Position numbers and translations under genes: made by a program
Source: Epiperipatus broadwayi
Taxonomy: Eukaryota; Onychophora; Udeonychophora; Euonychophora; Peripatidae
Assembly (NCBI GenBank): GCA_028023455.1
Contig: JAQFVV010000252.1
Coordinates: forward strand, 1,083,349 to 1,147,348
Length of the DNA stretch: 64,000 nucleotides
Direction: 5' to 3'
Part shown: piece after piece, positions 47,993 through 60,044 of the stretch
How positions within the stretch are numbered: the stretch's first letter is position 1
Layout: every line of letters starts with the position of its first letter
Notes under the pieces: generated by a model
What the model was told of the DNA's origin: nothing
What the model saw: only the letters and a program-made list of their open reading frames with translations
Database searches by the model: none

Positions 47993-50900
47993 TGTACCGG
48001 TCAAAAAGAAGCCAACACATCAAAAAACCCAAACTCAAAGTCGGATTCAAACTCAGGCGAATCAAATTGAATTCCCAACTCACGAGCTCAGATCCAATCA
48101 ATGGATGACATATATCGACGGTACATGACTATGCGCCAAGGAACTAGCTCAACGGATGATGATGATTAATGAGACCCCTGATCTACCTCTAATAAAGTAT
48201 AATAAAATAACTAACAATCTTTATAAGTCAACTCATATATATATATATGTTCGGGTTGCCAATACAGACAGTGAGCATTAATATTAAAATAATTTGAATA
48301 AGAAAGAAAGTTAAAAAAAAAACCAAATGTGTTAATAAAATGTTTAATAATAATTATAATTTTGTTCAACTTTTAGATTGTGATTATATAGATTACCTCT
48401 AGTCTTTAAACGGAATTTATATTTACAACAAGAATGGCAGTCCTTATTATATGCCAATACTATTACGCAATATTATATGATAAATATATGTCTATGCCCC
48501 CGACAAGAAAATAAAGGTAGATAAAGGTATATGGATATGACTGAAATTATTATTCTGATTCTAAAGGAACGAATGTGAGATTTATTTTCACATTCGCAAA
48601 TCAATTCACAAAGAGCAAGATACGTATTTAGGGCATAACTTTAATATTTAATAGAAAACTTATTTAATTATAAATAAACATGAATTTGTTCGACTTTAAT
48701 AAAATCAATTCATGACGATTTATGAGCAAGAGAGCGGGCTTTACTGGAACTGAAAAATAAACGGTACTGACGACTTATGAGCTATAAGAATAAATTTGAA
48801 AAATAATGGATTGTCTGTGATTTGAGAAAATAGCAGAGCTGCTTGTATTTGACAAGTCTTCGATGCCCTATATGAAGGCACCATAGAACACAGGGAAAAC
48901 CAGGTCGGGTCGTAGCCTCGAACCTTTGGTGTTCCAAATATAAAATGAGCAAGTGGAGGAAGTGTTTTCTTTCTAGATAATTAAACTAATAGAAATATCA
49001 CTGAGGACAAGCCTATGAAGCAGGAGATGGCTCGCGTCAGCAACATTCAGAAAATGATGACTTGGTAATCATCGTATTTAAATAATAAAACCCAATTTTA
49101 TATAACGAATCCTCTACGTGATGACCTGATCAAGTTAAATTAAAGTCAAACGTGCTTTAATCAACAAATATTTAATGCAATTAGAAAATACTTTAATTAT
49201 ACCCTAAATCTCATGCCCTCCCTGAATATTAACAGAAAGTATAACATTTGAATTAAAATATATATTCATTTAATTCCTTTATCGACCTTTTTGCAAAACA
49301 ATATATTAATGTGGATAAATAACTATTATAAATTCAGTAAAGTGGCCGGGAGCATAGGTTAAAAATTGAGCTAATAATTTGTTGTTATTAGCCATTAATA
49401 AAATAGCAAAAAATTGTACAAATCATTCAACTCGATAATTAATAGAACTGTATCAAAATAGTTCTAGTGGGTAAGAATTACTATAAAAATAAATATAATA
49501 TTATTTAAAAAGGCAAATGCAACGAAGGAAATTATTATCGAGTTGAAGTTATTATTGGCATATAATAAAAAAATAAACAACATTAATAAATCACACAATA
49601 TATATAATCATCTAGCAAATATATAATAGGGTTAAATAAACGAACCGCCATCGTAAGAAAGGAAAGTTAACAGATATTAAATTTAAAGACTAGAGATAGA
49701 TAGAGAATTACTACATAATTTAAAATAACATTAACAAAAAGACAATTTTACAGTAGATAGCTTAAAGATGTTTTAACTTAAAGTTCAGAACTGGCCAGGT
49801 TCAAAAGGAAAGACATTACCATTTCTTCATGGTTGGCTTCTGAGTTTCCACAGGGCAGAGTCCAGTTGGATGAAACGCATGCGCGCATTTTGAAAATTAT
49901 GTGAATAGCATTTTGATGGATTTCTCTAAAGTTTCAACAGCTTACGATTGGTATATGAATTTTTATATTGCAGCCACATTGAAGATTTTCAGGGGACTTA
50001 AGGAACCATAGTCAGACTCTTGAAGCCCCTCCCCCACCATGGTAGAAACACTATTTTACTTCATAATTTAACTGGGCGGCTTCTTCTCTAATGAAATATA
50101 TAGGGCTTCTCTTAACCAAAAGACTGTTTTTTACGAGGCTCCTCGTAGACATCTGAAGTCACTCTAACTCAGCCGATTCTTAAGCTAAAAAATTCGTTCG
50201 ATACGTTTTGAAGAGATTTTTAAAAGTTCTGTACGATGGTGACCTCTTCCGACTTATTTTACAAGTAAAAAATAAAAAAAAATGCATTTAAACCTAAACA
50301 AAGAAAGAACATTATTTGTGATTGGTTCTTAGCAAGCTCTCAGCCGAAAAAGACATTCTGATTGGCTGGAAAGAACAAAGAAACCGCCTGATCAAAGAAA
50401 ATAAAGAAAAACGCTGAGATTTTCATTTCAAATCCAATTTTAAGTATTATAAAATTATATTTATGGAAATTAAAATTATTCTCAGAGAGAATAATAAAAA
50501 AACAAAATTATTTTCGAAAAATATTGAAGATTTTAGTACAAATATTGAAGATGTAGTAAAAAGAAATATTTACTTTTCTATAACGTAAAAGTCGATCTTT
50601 TTGTTTATATTATAGCTTTTATGTTGCCGAAATTGAATATTTTAGAATAAATAAATAGCAATTTATTTTTGAAAGAACTTTCATTCTCTTCATAACCTGA
50701 AAAATTAATAATATACTTTTTATAAACGTATCTGAGTTGAATTTAATATTATAGGCGAATATGTTTTAACAATAGGCTTTGTCTTCAGTTTGTGAGTTGG
50801 CCAATTAAAAGATTTGATTTTTACCTCATACAATCAATCATTTAATTAGCAGTTAAAAGGTTAATGAGGAATAATAGCTGCTTGGAAACTTTTCCTGGGC

Positions 50901-51545
50901 TCTTTATACTGTATCTCATGCCTTTAGGCTAGCACTTCTTTCCTAATCAATCTTACAAAAAATTTACTAGTTGTTTTTAGATACATTCCTTTGATAAGGC
51001 TTTCAAACTCATTAACTTGAATTCATTTTCTGATTAGAAAATGAATTTTTAACATCAGAAAATGATTTTAATTAGGACCGTCCTAACATTTTAAAGACTT
51101 ATCTATTTCTAATTAATAAAAACTTTAACCATTGTTTTGGAAAGAGAAAATCTGAAAGCTTATTGAAAGAATGTAGCTTTTAATCACTAAAAATTTAACA
51201 TATTATTTAAAAGTAAAATAAACATTCCCGATGCCATGAAACTTTCGAACAATTATATATATTTAAACATTTATAAATATATATATACGCACAATCCACG
51301 CAGTTATATTATATATAAATTCATGAATAATTCTAACGTGAATTTATTAATAGAAATGATTACTTTAAATCTCAAATGAATTAATTTTAACACACATTTA
51401 TAATAGTTTTTCTTTAAGGAAACTAGCGTGGACTGAACGTATAAAGCCCCATTGCATCGGAAATTCAAGGTTATTACAAGGGTTTGAAGTTGGCTACATG
51501 TGAAAGATCATGAAGCTAGGATCGAACTTAGACCTGACTGCTTCA
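47993..51545 (-). repeat. LTR of element C, right in window (5' LTR, with nested MITE)
   Basis: Matches 43823-46642 with few differences apart from the insertion at 50116-50860. Confidence 0.9.
50116..50860. mobile_element. piggyBac-like MITE, 745 bp
   Basis: Absent from the sister LTR, where gcttctcttaa runs directly into tgagg. Here it is bracketed by TTAA at 50112-50115 and 50861-50864, the target site of piggyBac transposons. The ends, CCAAAAGACTG and the inverse of CAGTTAAAAGG, form an imperfect terminal inverted repeat of 11-12 bp beginning CC. There is no transposase. The sister-LTR comparison gives exact borders, so insertion is certain; the superfamily rests on TTAA and the terminal CC. 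Confidence 0.85.
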
Positions 51546-52995
51546 ATACTTTCTAAATCATACAAAATAATAAATTATCATACTCTAATGATAATGAAAT
51601 TACATTGTTTTGTTTTGTTTTGTTTTTTAGAAGAACACAAAACAAAACAAAAAAAAAATTGTTTATACATCTATTGTAACCAAAAAAAAAATATTTGTCA
51701 ATATCCTATTATTACATATTAAGTTTTTTAAAAAAAAATTGAAGGTCGAAAGTTAAAGAAACATACATATTAATTTTAAAAACAATGGTAAATTATAACA
51801 TAAAAAAAAATGTCTATCCGATTGTTACGCATAACTTGTTAAGAATGATAAGAGTTTTTTTTTTTATCCTAGAATTCCGTGACGGGCGTTAAAAATGATA
51901 TTTGCATGCATTGACATTATTTCACTATATATACACAACCAGCAAAGTTATACGGTAGAAAATGATCCTCTGGTTATGAAATTAAGTAGATAATTTCTTT
52001 TATTTTAAATTTTAATTTGCAGAAGACTGATATAAAAATGATTAGAATTTAATATTAGGCATTTGGTTTTAGTGTCTAATGAAAAAAATTGTGCTAGCGT
52101 TATTTTATACAATTTTGCCATTTTAATATTACTTACTTTTGGCAATATCTTGAAATAAATTATATTACTTATCTTATGTGACATCAAGGTATTTTTTAGA
52201 AGTAGTGAATGGACCATTGCTTTGGCAGAAATTTGAAGGCTGGCATCCCTCTGGGTCTATCTCTTCATGGTTTTATTACTCCAGTAGTATAATAGAAATT
52301 TTCCATAAACATATCGTTAGAATCCTTACGATGTTTTTTTAATATTTGTAATACTTTTAGAGAGTTATTGATTCTTTTAAGTTTCCTTTTTTTCTTCTTC
52401 CTCGCAGCCTTTTTTTTTTACTTTCAAGTTTTACACTCTGTCTTTCTCCCTTCACGCCCTCTGTGTTTCTATGACAATCAACTTTGGAAGCTTGCCAGAA
52501 ATATTATTTATAAAAATTTTAACAATAAAATGTTTAAATATAATAAACATAGTAATAAAAAAAATATTAAATACTAATTATTAATTTTAGAAATGTTATT
52601 TACTATTACAAATAATCTTTATCATTTTTAAAATATAAGATTCTAAGACAATATATAATCAGTAACTTATAAATAAAATATATTAAAGCAAATTCTAATT
52701 AATAATATATTTATGTGTCTGCCTATTATGATATGTAAATCCTTTATTATACACAAACATCTACCACTAAACATATAGTCCAAAACTAATATACCTATTT
52801 AAAATTTTGATTTTGTTAAAATCCTAACTTCAACTAGCAAATTACATCACAATTTAAGTTTAATTTTCCTAAAAACTCACTTTTAAATATTAGATTATAT
52901 CACAATTCATTTTTCTCAACTACTTACTTTCAGCCATTGTTAGCACAAATGTGACCTTCTCACATTTCTTTCTGGTGCCAATCTGGAAGGTTACA

Positions 52996-53065
52996 ATATA
53001 TATATATTTCATGCTGAACCAGACCTCATCAGTTGATCCAGATCATCATCTTCCAAACATATTGT
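52996..53065 (+). repeat. Right remnant of family P split by element B
   Basis: After the (at)n tract, ttcatgctgaaccag, cagttgatccagatcatcatc and ccaaacatat match the left arm of palindrome P (about 27053-27105) in order, continuing the remnant at 35705-35790. Confidence 0.7.
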
Positions 53066-53400
53066 TTTTACAGAGAGAATATGGATAACCTATTTGGTGA
53101 AAGATTTTACATATATGGTTTAAAATTATTTTTATTAAACTTACCAAATGCCCACAAAAAGGAAAGAGTTCTGAAATATGAAAGCCTAGCAATTGCAAAG
53201 CATTAGTTATATCTTGTTTTTTTCTTTTAAACTGCATTATTTAATTACTAATCTATACTTTAATATAAAACTTTTTATTGTTTGCACATAGTGTAGTAGA
53301 AAACTCCAGCAGACCACTGTTTCCTGCAGACACTTGATAAACCCAATAAATATATATTTAAAATTTACACATGGAATTTCCTAATAACTAATCATAAACA
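53066..53400. other. AT-rich interval, no gene supported
   Basis: No recognised family. Confidence 0.4.
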
Positions 53401-54576
53401 CGTCTATATATATATATATTGTAACCTTCTGGATAGGCACCAGAAGACAATTGTCTTTAAATAGCACTGTATCAGTAGCAGCTGATTGCATCTAACTAAA
53501 AAAAATGAAATAATCTGAAATTTAATTTTTTTTTTATTAATGACCTAAAACTATATTAAAAGCACTTGCAGATATAATTTGAAAGTTTTGAGATATTTAA
53601 TATTTTTCTTTAGTGAGTAATTAATGATAGAAAGGGGGTGGTTTGTCACAGAAATTGTCAGTTTAGTTTAAATTGATCCAAGTTGGTTCTATTTGTCGGC
53701 AGAACAGTGATTGGTATTTGTTTTGGTGATTTCTTGGTTTATTTACTTTTAATATTTCAATCTATAGTGTAAATAGTGCATTATGTTTGGTTCATAGTCA
53801 TAGAAACTTTCATTTTAGTCAAATTGGTTTAGTACCTGTAGTACAGCATTTATGGATGGTGCATATATGCTTGTGCCATCTTTCAACTTCATTTTTCATT
53901 CATATACTTTATTAAACTACCAAATATCATGTTTCACAGAAAAATATTTAATTTCCTAATCAAAAGCTTGGATAACTAGCTTAAACACATTTTAAATGAA
54001 TTGATGGATCAATCGACCAGTGGATTATCAACAGACAAATATACTATCAAATATTTTATTTGCTAAAATATTTTTTTTGTTACTTCAGAAATACAGAATA
54101 TTTTATTCTTGGTTCAAATTAATATTTTTTTTTTAGAAAACAAAATTATTTTTCTTTCTTTTTCAAGAGAGAAAAGTTCTTGCATATTTGTAACTAATTA
54201 TATCAGTACAATTGGAGGAATAACCTTTGTTTCTGGAGTTGAACTTTTGAATGGCCTTGGATTGGTGGAAGAAACAAATGCTTAAGTAATAATCTGATAT
54301 AAAAGGGGTACTTCTACAAAAAGTTGGCTTTTCTGATTACAATTCTCTCTCCATAAAAGTGTTTTATTAGTACAATTTTGTCTACAAATTGGTTCTTTTA
54401 TAGTTCAAGCTTAAAAGTAAAAGCTTCTATTAATTTTCTGGATGAAAACAGCTCAGAAATTCTACTGAGAAAAATAAAAATTGAAATGCAGATGTAAACA
54501 ACTTTGGAAACAATGTATATCTTCTCTACAATTCTAATTGACTAATCTAGATTTAAAATCATCATTTGGGATGCAT

Positions 54577-54785
54577 ATGTGTGTTATATTTCAAATTTGC
54601 TTTGCCTAACTTTAATTTCTAATACTAAAGAAATAATTGAAATGTGTATTTACATTTTAAATCTACTTTGTCTAGATTTTATCTCTAATATTAAAGAAGC
54701 AATTGAAATGTGTGTCTATATTATAAGTTTGATTTGCCTAGATTTAATTTCTAACATTAAAGATATAACTGGAATGTGTAAATTT
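54577..54785 (+). repeat. Tandem repeat, 66-bp period, in an open frame
   Basis: Units start at about 54579, 54642, 54708 and 54774 (spacing 63, 66, 66). The + frame 54579-54905 (108 codons) stays open across them, giving repeated 21-22-residue hydrophobic units of the form MCxYIxNLxCLDxISNIKE. The GTG/ATG starts recur at each unit. Coding is unproven; a period divisible by three keeps any frame open once the first unit is open. Confidence 0.7.
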
Positions 54786-56304
54786 TACTGTTATTCTGGA
54801 AAATTTATGCTGAACTTTTTCATAAAACACTTCAAAGACTCTTTGTTGATAATTTTTACTAGCGATAAAGAAATAAAGTTTAAATGGAATGATGTGTGTG
54901 TATAACTTAGTATAACCTGCTTATTGTTATTGATAAAAATATACCTAACCATTTGCATCTCTAGAACTAAGAAATAGAATGTGTGACATATTAATGAATT
55001 ATTAACTTATCTCTAAATGTGCTTATAACTGAATGAATGGTAGAGCATGGAAACGATGTTGATATTTGCATTTTGTTATTGCTCCTCATTTATATTGGAT
55101 TTCTTATTATTAAAGTATATTTTCAATAAACTTACATAGATTTAAATGGATTTTATGAACTAAGTAGTTATTTCCTAAGGAATGACTCTTGAGAATTTAG
55201 AACAAATGCCTTAACAAGTGTAATGAATTAAATAATAAATTATTGCTCAACTTATGCAGTATTAAATATTTATTTGTCATAATGAAAAGTTTCATATGTG
55301 ATATTGCCAGCAGTTTCAATAGCTATCACTAAGAACTTTGAAATGCTCTAACTGGATCCAATTAATATTATTTGTCTCCCTGCAGGAAATTGTTATATGT
55401 TTATCCATATCTATTGTTATATAAGTGATCATCATCATTTTTGTACATGACCAAGATGTGTCATATACAGACTGTAAATGAACCTTTATGTTCCAGCTAA
55501 AAATAAGCTTTAATGAGTATTATTATTTTTGTTAGCATTTGATAGATAGGTAAACTAATTATTTGTCTTATATTTTTTATTATTATTTAATTATTATTTC
55601 TCTCTTCAAGAATGTCTCGGAAAAGTATAATGGAGAAATATTATACTGGGTAATTAGTTATTATTTTAATATAGCTTTTATTGTACACTTGTATTTCTAT
55701 ATGTGATGTTGGCAATAGAAATATCTGTTTGCTATTAGGAAGCTAACAATTGAAAGAAGGGGTAATTGCATAAAATGTATTGTTTTATCCTTCAATTTTT
55801 AAAAAGTTACAAGGTTCATTTCTGAATAATTATTTTGCTCCAAATTTAAAGATGTGTTGTTTGTACCAAACCAGACTTTTTATTTTAATTTATGGGCTAA
55901 CGTCAAATATACTAAAGAGTTATTTTGTCTTTGCTTTGCTAGAAATAATGAGGATTATTTAGTAATAATCATTATATTTCAAAGTTAAAATATTATACTT
56001 TGTCAGAAATAAGAGATTCATTTTTATAGTTTATTAATTGATGTTGTTACAATATTTCCTTATCGAATGTGATTTGAAATTGTTTTATACATTATTATGC
56101 ATGTATACCTGTCTGTTATTTAATATAGTTATATAATTGTTGAACTAAAAAGTAGAATGACTTGCTTCCATTGGTTTTGGATGATGTGATATGCCAAAAA
56201 GAAGTGGAAGGATTAGGGACTTATTTAAGAGTGAATTTATGATTTTTTATGCTTAGATTGAAATGTATTTAGTGATTATGTAGAAATAAATTGTTTATGT
56301 TATA

Positions 56305-56440
56305 TATTGTATTGTTAGGGATTGAGAGAACTCTCCCTTAATTTATTTGAATACTTGTCATGAGTGGATTGTATATTGTATTGTCAGAGATTGAGAGAGC
56401 ACTCTCTTAGTTTGTTGAAATATTCATCAGGAGTGGATTA
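56305..56440 (+). repeat. Two-copy tandem repeat, about 75 bp
   Basis: ttgtattgt(t/c)ag(g/a)gattgagaga ... ctct(c)tta(a/g)tttrttgaa ... gagtggatt is present twice in succession. Confidence 0.8.
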
Positions 56441-57094
56441 TATTTTCCAGATTAAGCCATTGCATATTTTATGATAATTGTAGTATGTGAAGTAAAGTAG
56501 TGTATTTCCCTTATTTTTTGTAATGAGATGATGTTCACACCAACATTGAAGCCTCAGAATTAGGCTAGAGAGTCACTATGTTTTGTTATTTAAAGGATTA
56601 GAGTTAAGGAAGTCTGCTTTTCCTTCATGTATTCATGTGGAATGTTTTCCCATCATTTATTCATAGCCAAGTGTATGAAAGTTTGCTGATAAAAAGAAAA
56701 TAAAGGTAGAATTGATTTCTTTCACAAAACATTTGAAATAGGATTAGTGTTAAAGCTTGGTTGGCTATGGCATCATCCGTATTATGGGATTGCATCTCAC
56801 TTTCATAAGTAAACTGATTGGATATAACTATGTTAATTATTTTATAACAGGTAGCACAATTCAGATGCATGCATAAAATATTAATTCAGAAGGTATGGAG
56901 AAAATCCATCATTAATTTGTAATTTTTTAATCAGTGTTTCAAATCATATCACACTAATTATTTTAAGAATGTTTCATCCTCATTTTGAATGAGCAAGCAA
57001 AAAAAAAGAAAGTGTAGCCATTTAATAGAATTATTCATTTGATTAATGAAGGATAGCTTGACCTCTTACTCATAGATTTAAACCCCTCTTGTAT

Positions 57095-57475
57095 TATTTT
57101 GATGTGCATTTGAAGTAAAAATGCCAAGAATTTTAGTTTCATATTTTACTATTTTAGTGTCATTGTTTAATAGAGTTTTCTTTTCCATAGGAATATCAAA
57201 ATTGACTGGTAACGTATGTGTATTTGAAGTAAAATACCAAAAAGTTAATTTCATATTTAGTTAACCTAGTATAGTGTTTGTAATGTTTCTTTTGTGGGCT
57301 TATCAAAATTGACTGATAGCTTGAGTATATTTTATAAGTAAAATATCAAGAAGTTTAGTTTCATATTTTATTATTTTAGTGCTAATATTATAATGTATCT
57401 TTCATAAGCTTATCAAAATGGATTAATAGCTGGCATATGTTGGAATAAAATAGCAGAAAGTTAATTTTGGTGTTA
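57095..57475 (+). repeat. Tandem repeat, about 115-bp period, 3-4 copies
   Basis: Blocks aagtaaaat(a)ccaagaa, gtttcatattttactattttagt, tatcaaaattgactgatagc recur in the same order with point changes and small indels. Confidence 0.75.
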
Positions 57476-57499
57476 TTTGTTCTCATGTAGACTATTCAC

Positions 57500-57582
57500 T
57501 CATTGATGTTGGAATTATCCAAAACATGTATACATGATTCACTCATTGATGTTGGAATTATCCAAAACATGTATACATGTAA
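57500..57582 (+). repeat. Recent 46-bp tandem duplication
   Basis: attcactcattgatgttgg...aacatgtatacatg occurs twice without visible differences. Confidence 0.9.
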
Positions 57583-58481
57583 ATTAGAAAACCAAATGTT
57601 TGTTTAATTATCTTGTAATAAATGTTTTATTTATTTAAAAGCTTTGTTTAGAGTTTTTCTTTGGCATGAATTCATATTCTATTTTTCCACACATGGAAAC
57701 ACATATATCCAATATGATATGATTGCACTATTCCATAATTTAATGATGAACATGTTCAGATCTGATGATGTTGCTTTGCTTGATCCAAACACTATATGAA
57801 GTGCTTGACTAATTAATGATTCTCTGGAAATTTTATTACTCAGTTATTATTTGGATGATGAATTGAAATCAAAATACACCCTATTTCTTTCATTATCTAA
57901 CTACTACCATTTTTATTAGAATAATGCTTAATTTATGTCATTACTTTTATGATAGTAATTAGTAGTTGTTGTAAAGTATAGATTTAAAATTAAGCCATAC
58001 AATATGTTAATTCCCTAAGATATTCCCTTACTATTTTAGATTAAGCATTAATTCAGTTATTTATTTTAAATTACTGTCCAATAAAAGTTAAGTAGTGTTA
58101 TATTTTATTTTGTATTTAATTCTAACTTACCAGACAGTAGAGATAATCAGTATTACATCTTTATTTTATTAATTTAATTTTATCACACAGTAGAGGTTGT
58201 TCAATGCATTTGGATAATAGGAGGAGATGAGGTTAAACTGTACCTTGCAAATTTAAATGGTGGAACTCTACCAACTTCAATTATTTATTTATTTTAAAAC
58301 TTAATAGATGTTTTATTCCTATTAAATCATAATGTTTCATTCTACATTCAGTATGCATTTTACACCTTATAGATCTCTGTAGCCCCCACTGAGCTATGCT
58401 ATGGTAGGACAGCATTATAAGAGTCTCATTGATAATGTAAAGCAAGATCATACTAGTAGTTTATTCTATTATCAATAGAAT

Positions 58482-58499
58482 TGGTGCCCCGTGTATTTG
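58482..58499 (+). promoter_or_regulatory. Putative primer-binding site of family D
   Basis: TGGTGCCCCGTGTATTTG follows the LTR-like region, preceded by aat as in element A (ataatTGG). Confidence 0.5.
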
Positions 58500-58622
58500 T
58501 TGATAGGAAAGGTAGGAGAGGTGTTGGGGTAGGGTGGCTCATTAAATAAATATCAATGATGTTTTATCACAAAAATAAATTAAAAAATAACCATTTGGTT
58601 TTATTGCTTAAGAGATCTTAAG

Positions 58623-58823
58623 ATGTTGCGAACCAGAAGTCATAAAACTAGGTCACAATCCATTGATTTTGAGTTCCATGATCTGCCACATTACCATTGC
58701 ATTATACCATCTAGATACCTAGAGATAGACTTAAAATGTATAATTAAGATGGGTGGAGAAAGGAAATTAAGATATGAGCTTCTAGAATTAATCAAATTAA
58801 TAAGTAATTTAAAGAAGTCTTGA
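58623..58823 (+). pseudogene. Short ORF in gag position of family D
   Basis: A 66-codon frame starting with ATG about 140 bases after the putative PBS, where gag would begin. The N-terminus is basic (MLRTRSHKTRSQS), the middle has HDLPHYHC, and the last 25 residues are Lys/Leu-rich. It stops at 58821-58823, and the sequence beyond is AT-rich with no continuing frame that I can follow. The call depends on location; no gag motif is visible. It may be a truncated gag. Confidence 0.35.
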
Positions 58824-59598
58824 AATTATTAATTAAAACCATAAAAAAATTACAGAATTTAGAAAATTTATAATCAGAGGTAAAAAGAAGAAGTTACATA
58901 AATAATGTGAATTAAATTAGATGAGCTGTGAAAAAAAAAGGTCAAATTAAAAGCATTTTAAACATATTTGGTTATTATTCAGATACACATGTTAACAAAT
59001 AACTGCGATGATGATAAAAAAATGCATAAAGAATTTGGAAATATCATTGAAAATAAATATAAATATAGTTGTAAAATAACAAAAAAGAATTAAAACTATC
59101 ATGCTAATATGAGGAAAAGATTATAACAGTGCTGGATGAAATAAAAAAATAAGAGAAATACAAACAAAATAAGAATGAACAATAAAACAATAAAGACAGG
59201 ATATAAAAATATAAATAGAAAATTTGAACATGCAAACAAGCCTTTAATATGATTTAATTTTTTATACATTTTATTGTTTCTCTTATATTCAGAGTGTATG
59301 CACACATCTGGAACTGTTATGATTTCAGGTCACAATTGAATGTTGATATATTTGGGGACATAGACAAAAACGATATCAGCAATTAATAAGTTTAAACATT
59401 AGAGCTGTGGGATAATAATACAATTATTGATCAAATTAACTCAAAATAGTTTTTAAATAAACAAAGAGCTAATGCAATAAAAACAATAAATAATGAAAGA
59501 AATAAGAGAATAAAAATTATTGACTTAGTAATAAGTTACTTAATAAAATGATACATATTGTATAAATTCTATAAAAGTTTAAAGTATTGGATTGGAAG
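58824..59598. other. AT-rich interval, possible decayed interior of D
   Basis: No recognisable pol motif or repeat. The frames are short and Lys/Asn/Ile-rich. Confidence 0.4.
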
Positions 59599-59805
59599 AC
59601 ATAGGGATGTCTGAAAATGTCAGATTTTCTATTTAATAGCTATATATTGGATAAAGTGCTAGGCTTGTCTTGGTATTTTTAATCTAATGCTTGAATATCC
59701 TAAAACCTCACTGATGATGCCAGTAGCAGAAACTGGTCTGGGGTTGGTGATATTTTGCAAAGCTTGTTAAGAGCTTATTTTGCGAGCTCTATACATAACA
59801 AGATT
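59599..59805 (+). mobile_element. Hammerhead family 1, best-preserved copy
   Basis: Aligns with 2935-3235 and 707-955: gatgtctgaaaatgtcag at the left, ttggtatttttaatctaatg in the middle, and gcaaagcttgttaagag at the right. It holds an intact-core hammerhead (separate entry). About 200 bp are recognisable, in the size range of animal retrozyme units. No tandem partner lies next to it. Confidence 0.7.
59704..59745 (+). ncRNA. Hammerhead ribozyme, complete core
   Basis: Stem I pairs AACCTCA (59704-59710) with TGGGGTT (59739-59745), seven pairs including one G-U. The conserved box is CTGATGA at 59711-59717. Stem II is TGC/GCA (59718-59720 with 59726-59728) closing loop CAGTA. G12 A13 A14 are 59729-59731. 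Stem III is two pairs, A59732-T59737 and C59733-G59736, around TG. C59738 completes the GTC triplet, with the cut after it. Every invariant core base is present and all three stems form, so self-cleavage of a transcript, most likely as a dimer because of the tiny stem III, is predicted. This architecture is the one known from Penelope-like elements and animal retrozymes. Confidence 0.88.
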
Positions 59806-60044
59806 AAAGTATGTATAAAATGTTTAACATTATATAATTGGCCATTAATCTAATAATCATTAAATGTCATATTCCAGCTTGCTGATATATTAATTTCACT
59901 ATGAATTTTCATCAATGTTGACAAAGGTTAGCTTGTGTACATTAGTAACTCCAAGAATAGGTGGATTCATTCTATTCTTGATCCTTTATTCAACAATTGA
60001 CATAATATTTATTCATTATCTGTGAGATACTGAGTTTCTCTCGT

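Larger units (their letters stand above)
43823..51545 (-). mobile_element. LTR retrotransposon C inserted in the 5' LTR of B
   Basis: Long direct repeats 43823-46642 (2,820 bp) and 47993-51545 (2,804 bp after removal of a nested MITE and its TTAA duplication) surround 1,350 bp. The LTR reads TGAAGCAGTC...ACCGGTACA on the minus strand. The 4-bp target duplication is ATAC, and the empty site is preserved in the other LTR of B at 37085. PBS and PPT both lie on the minus strand. No gag or pol is present in the interior, so the element is non-autonomous. Confidence 0.92.
35791..52995 (-). mobile_element. LTR retrotransposon B with nested insertions
   Basis: Read on the minus strand: 5' LTR (52995 down to 42529, interrupted by element C), primer-binding site (42527-42510), 4-kb interior with a gag-like gene but no pol, polypurine tract (38550-38537), 3' LTR (38536-35791). 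The LTRs are about 2.75 kb, start TGTAACCTTCC and end GGGTTAAA. They align almost without gaps once the insertion is removed. Both outer flanks are (at)n embedded in one split copy of repeat family P, which shows where the element landed. It is a Ty3/gypsy-like arrangement by PBS, PPT and TG start, but the superfamily cannot be proved without pol. Confidence 0.85.
42529..52995 (-). repeat. LTR of element B, right in window (5' LTR, interrupted)
   Basis: Parts 42529-43822 and 51546-52995 together match 35791-38536. The gap is element C. The four bases ATAC are duplicated at the junctions (43819-43822 and 51546-51549). Confidence 0.9.
53420..58480 (+). repeat. Candidate 5-kb LTR of family D
   Basis: Starts TGTAACCTTCTGG directly after a (ta)n tract, closely like the start of LTR B (TGTAACCTTCCAGG, both continuing to GGCACCAGAA). 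About 53570-54270 recurs at the left edge of the window. The proposed end is set by a PBS-like sequence at 58482. No second copy of the full unit is in the window, so the length rests on the two boundary signals alone. It is non-coding apart from a 108-codon frame over tandem repeats. Confidence 0.5.
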
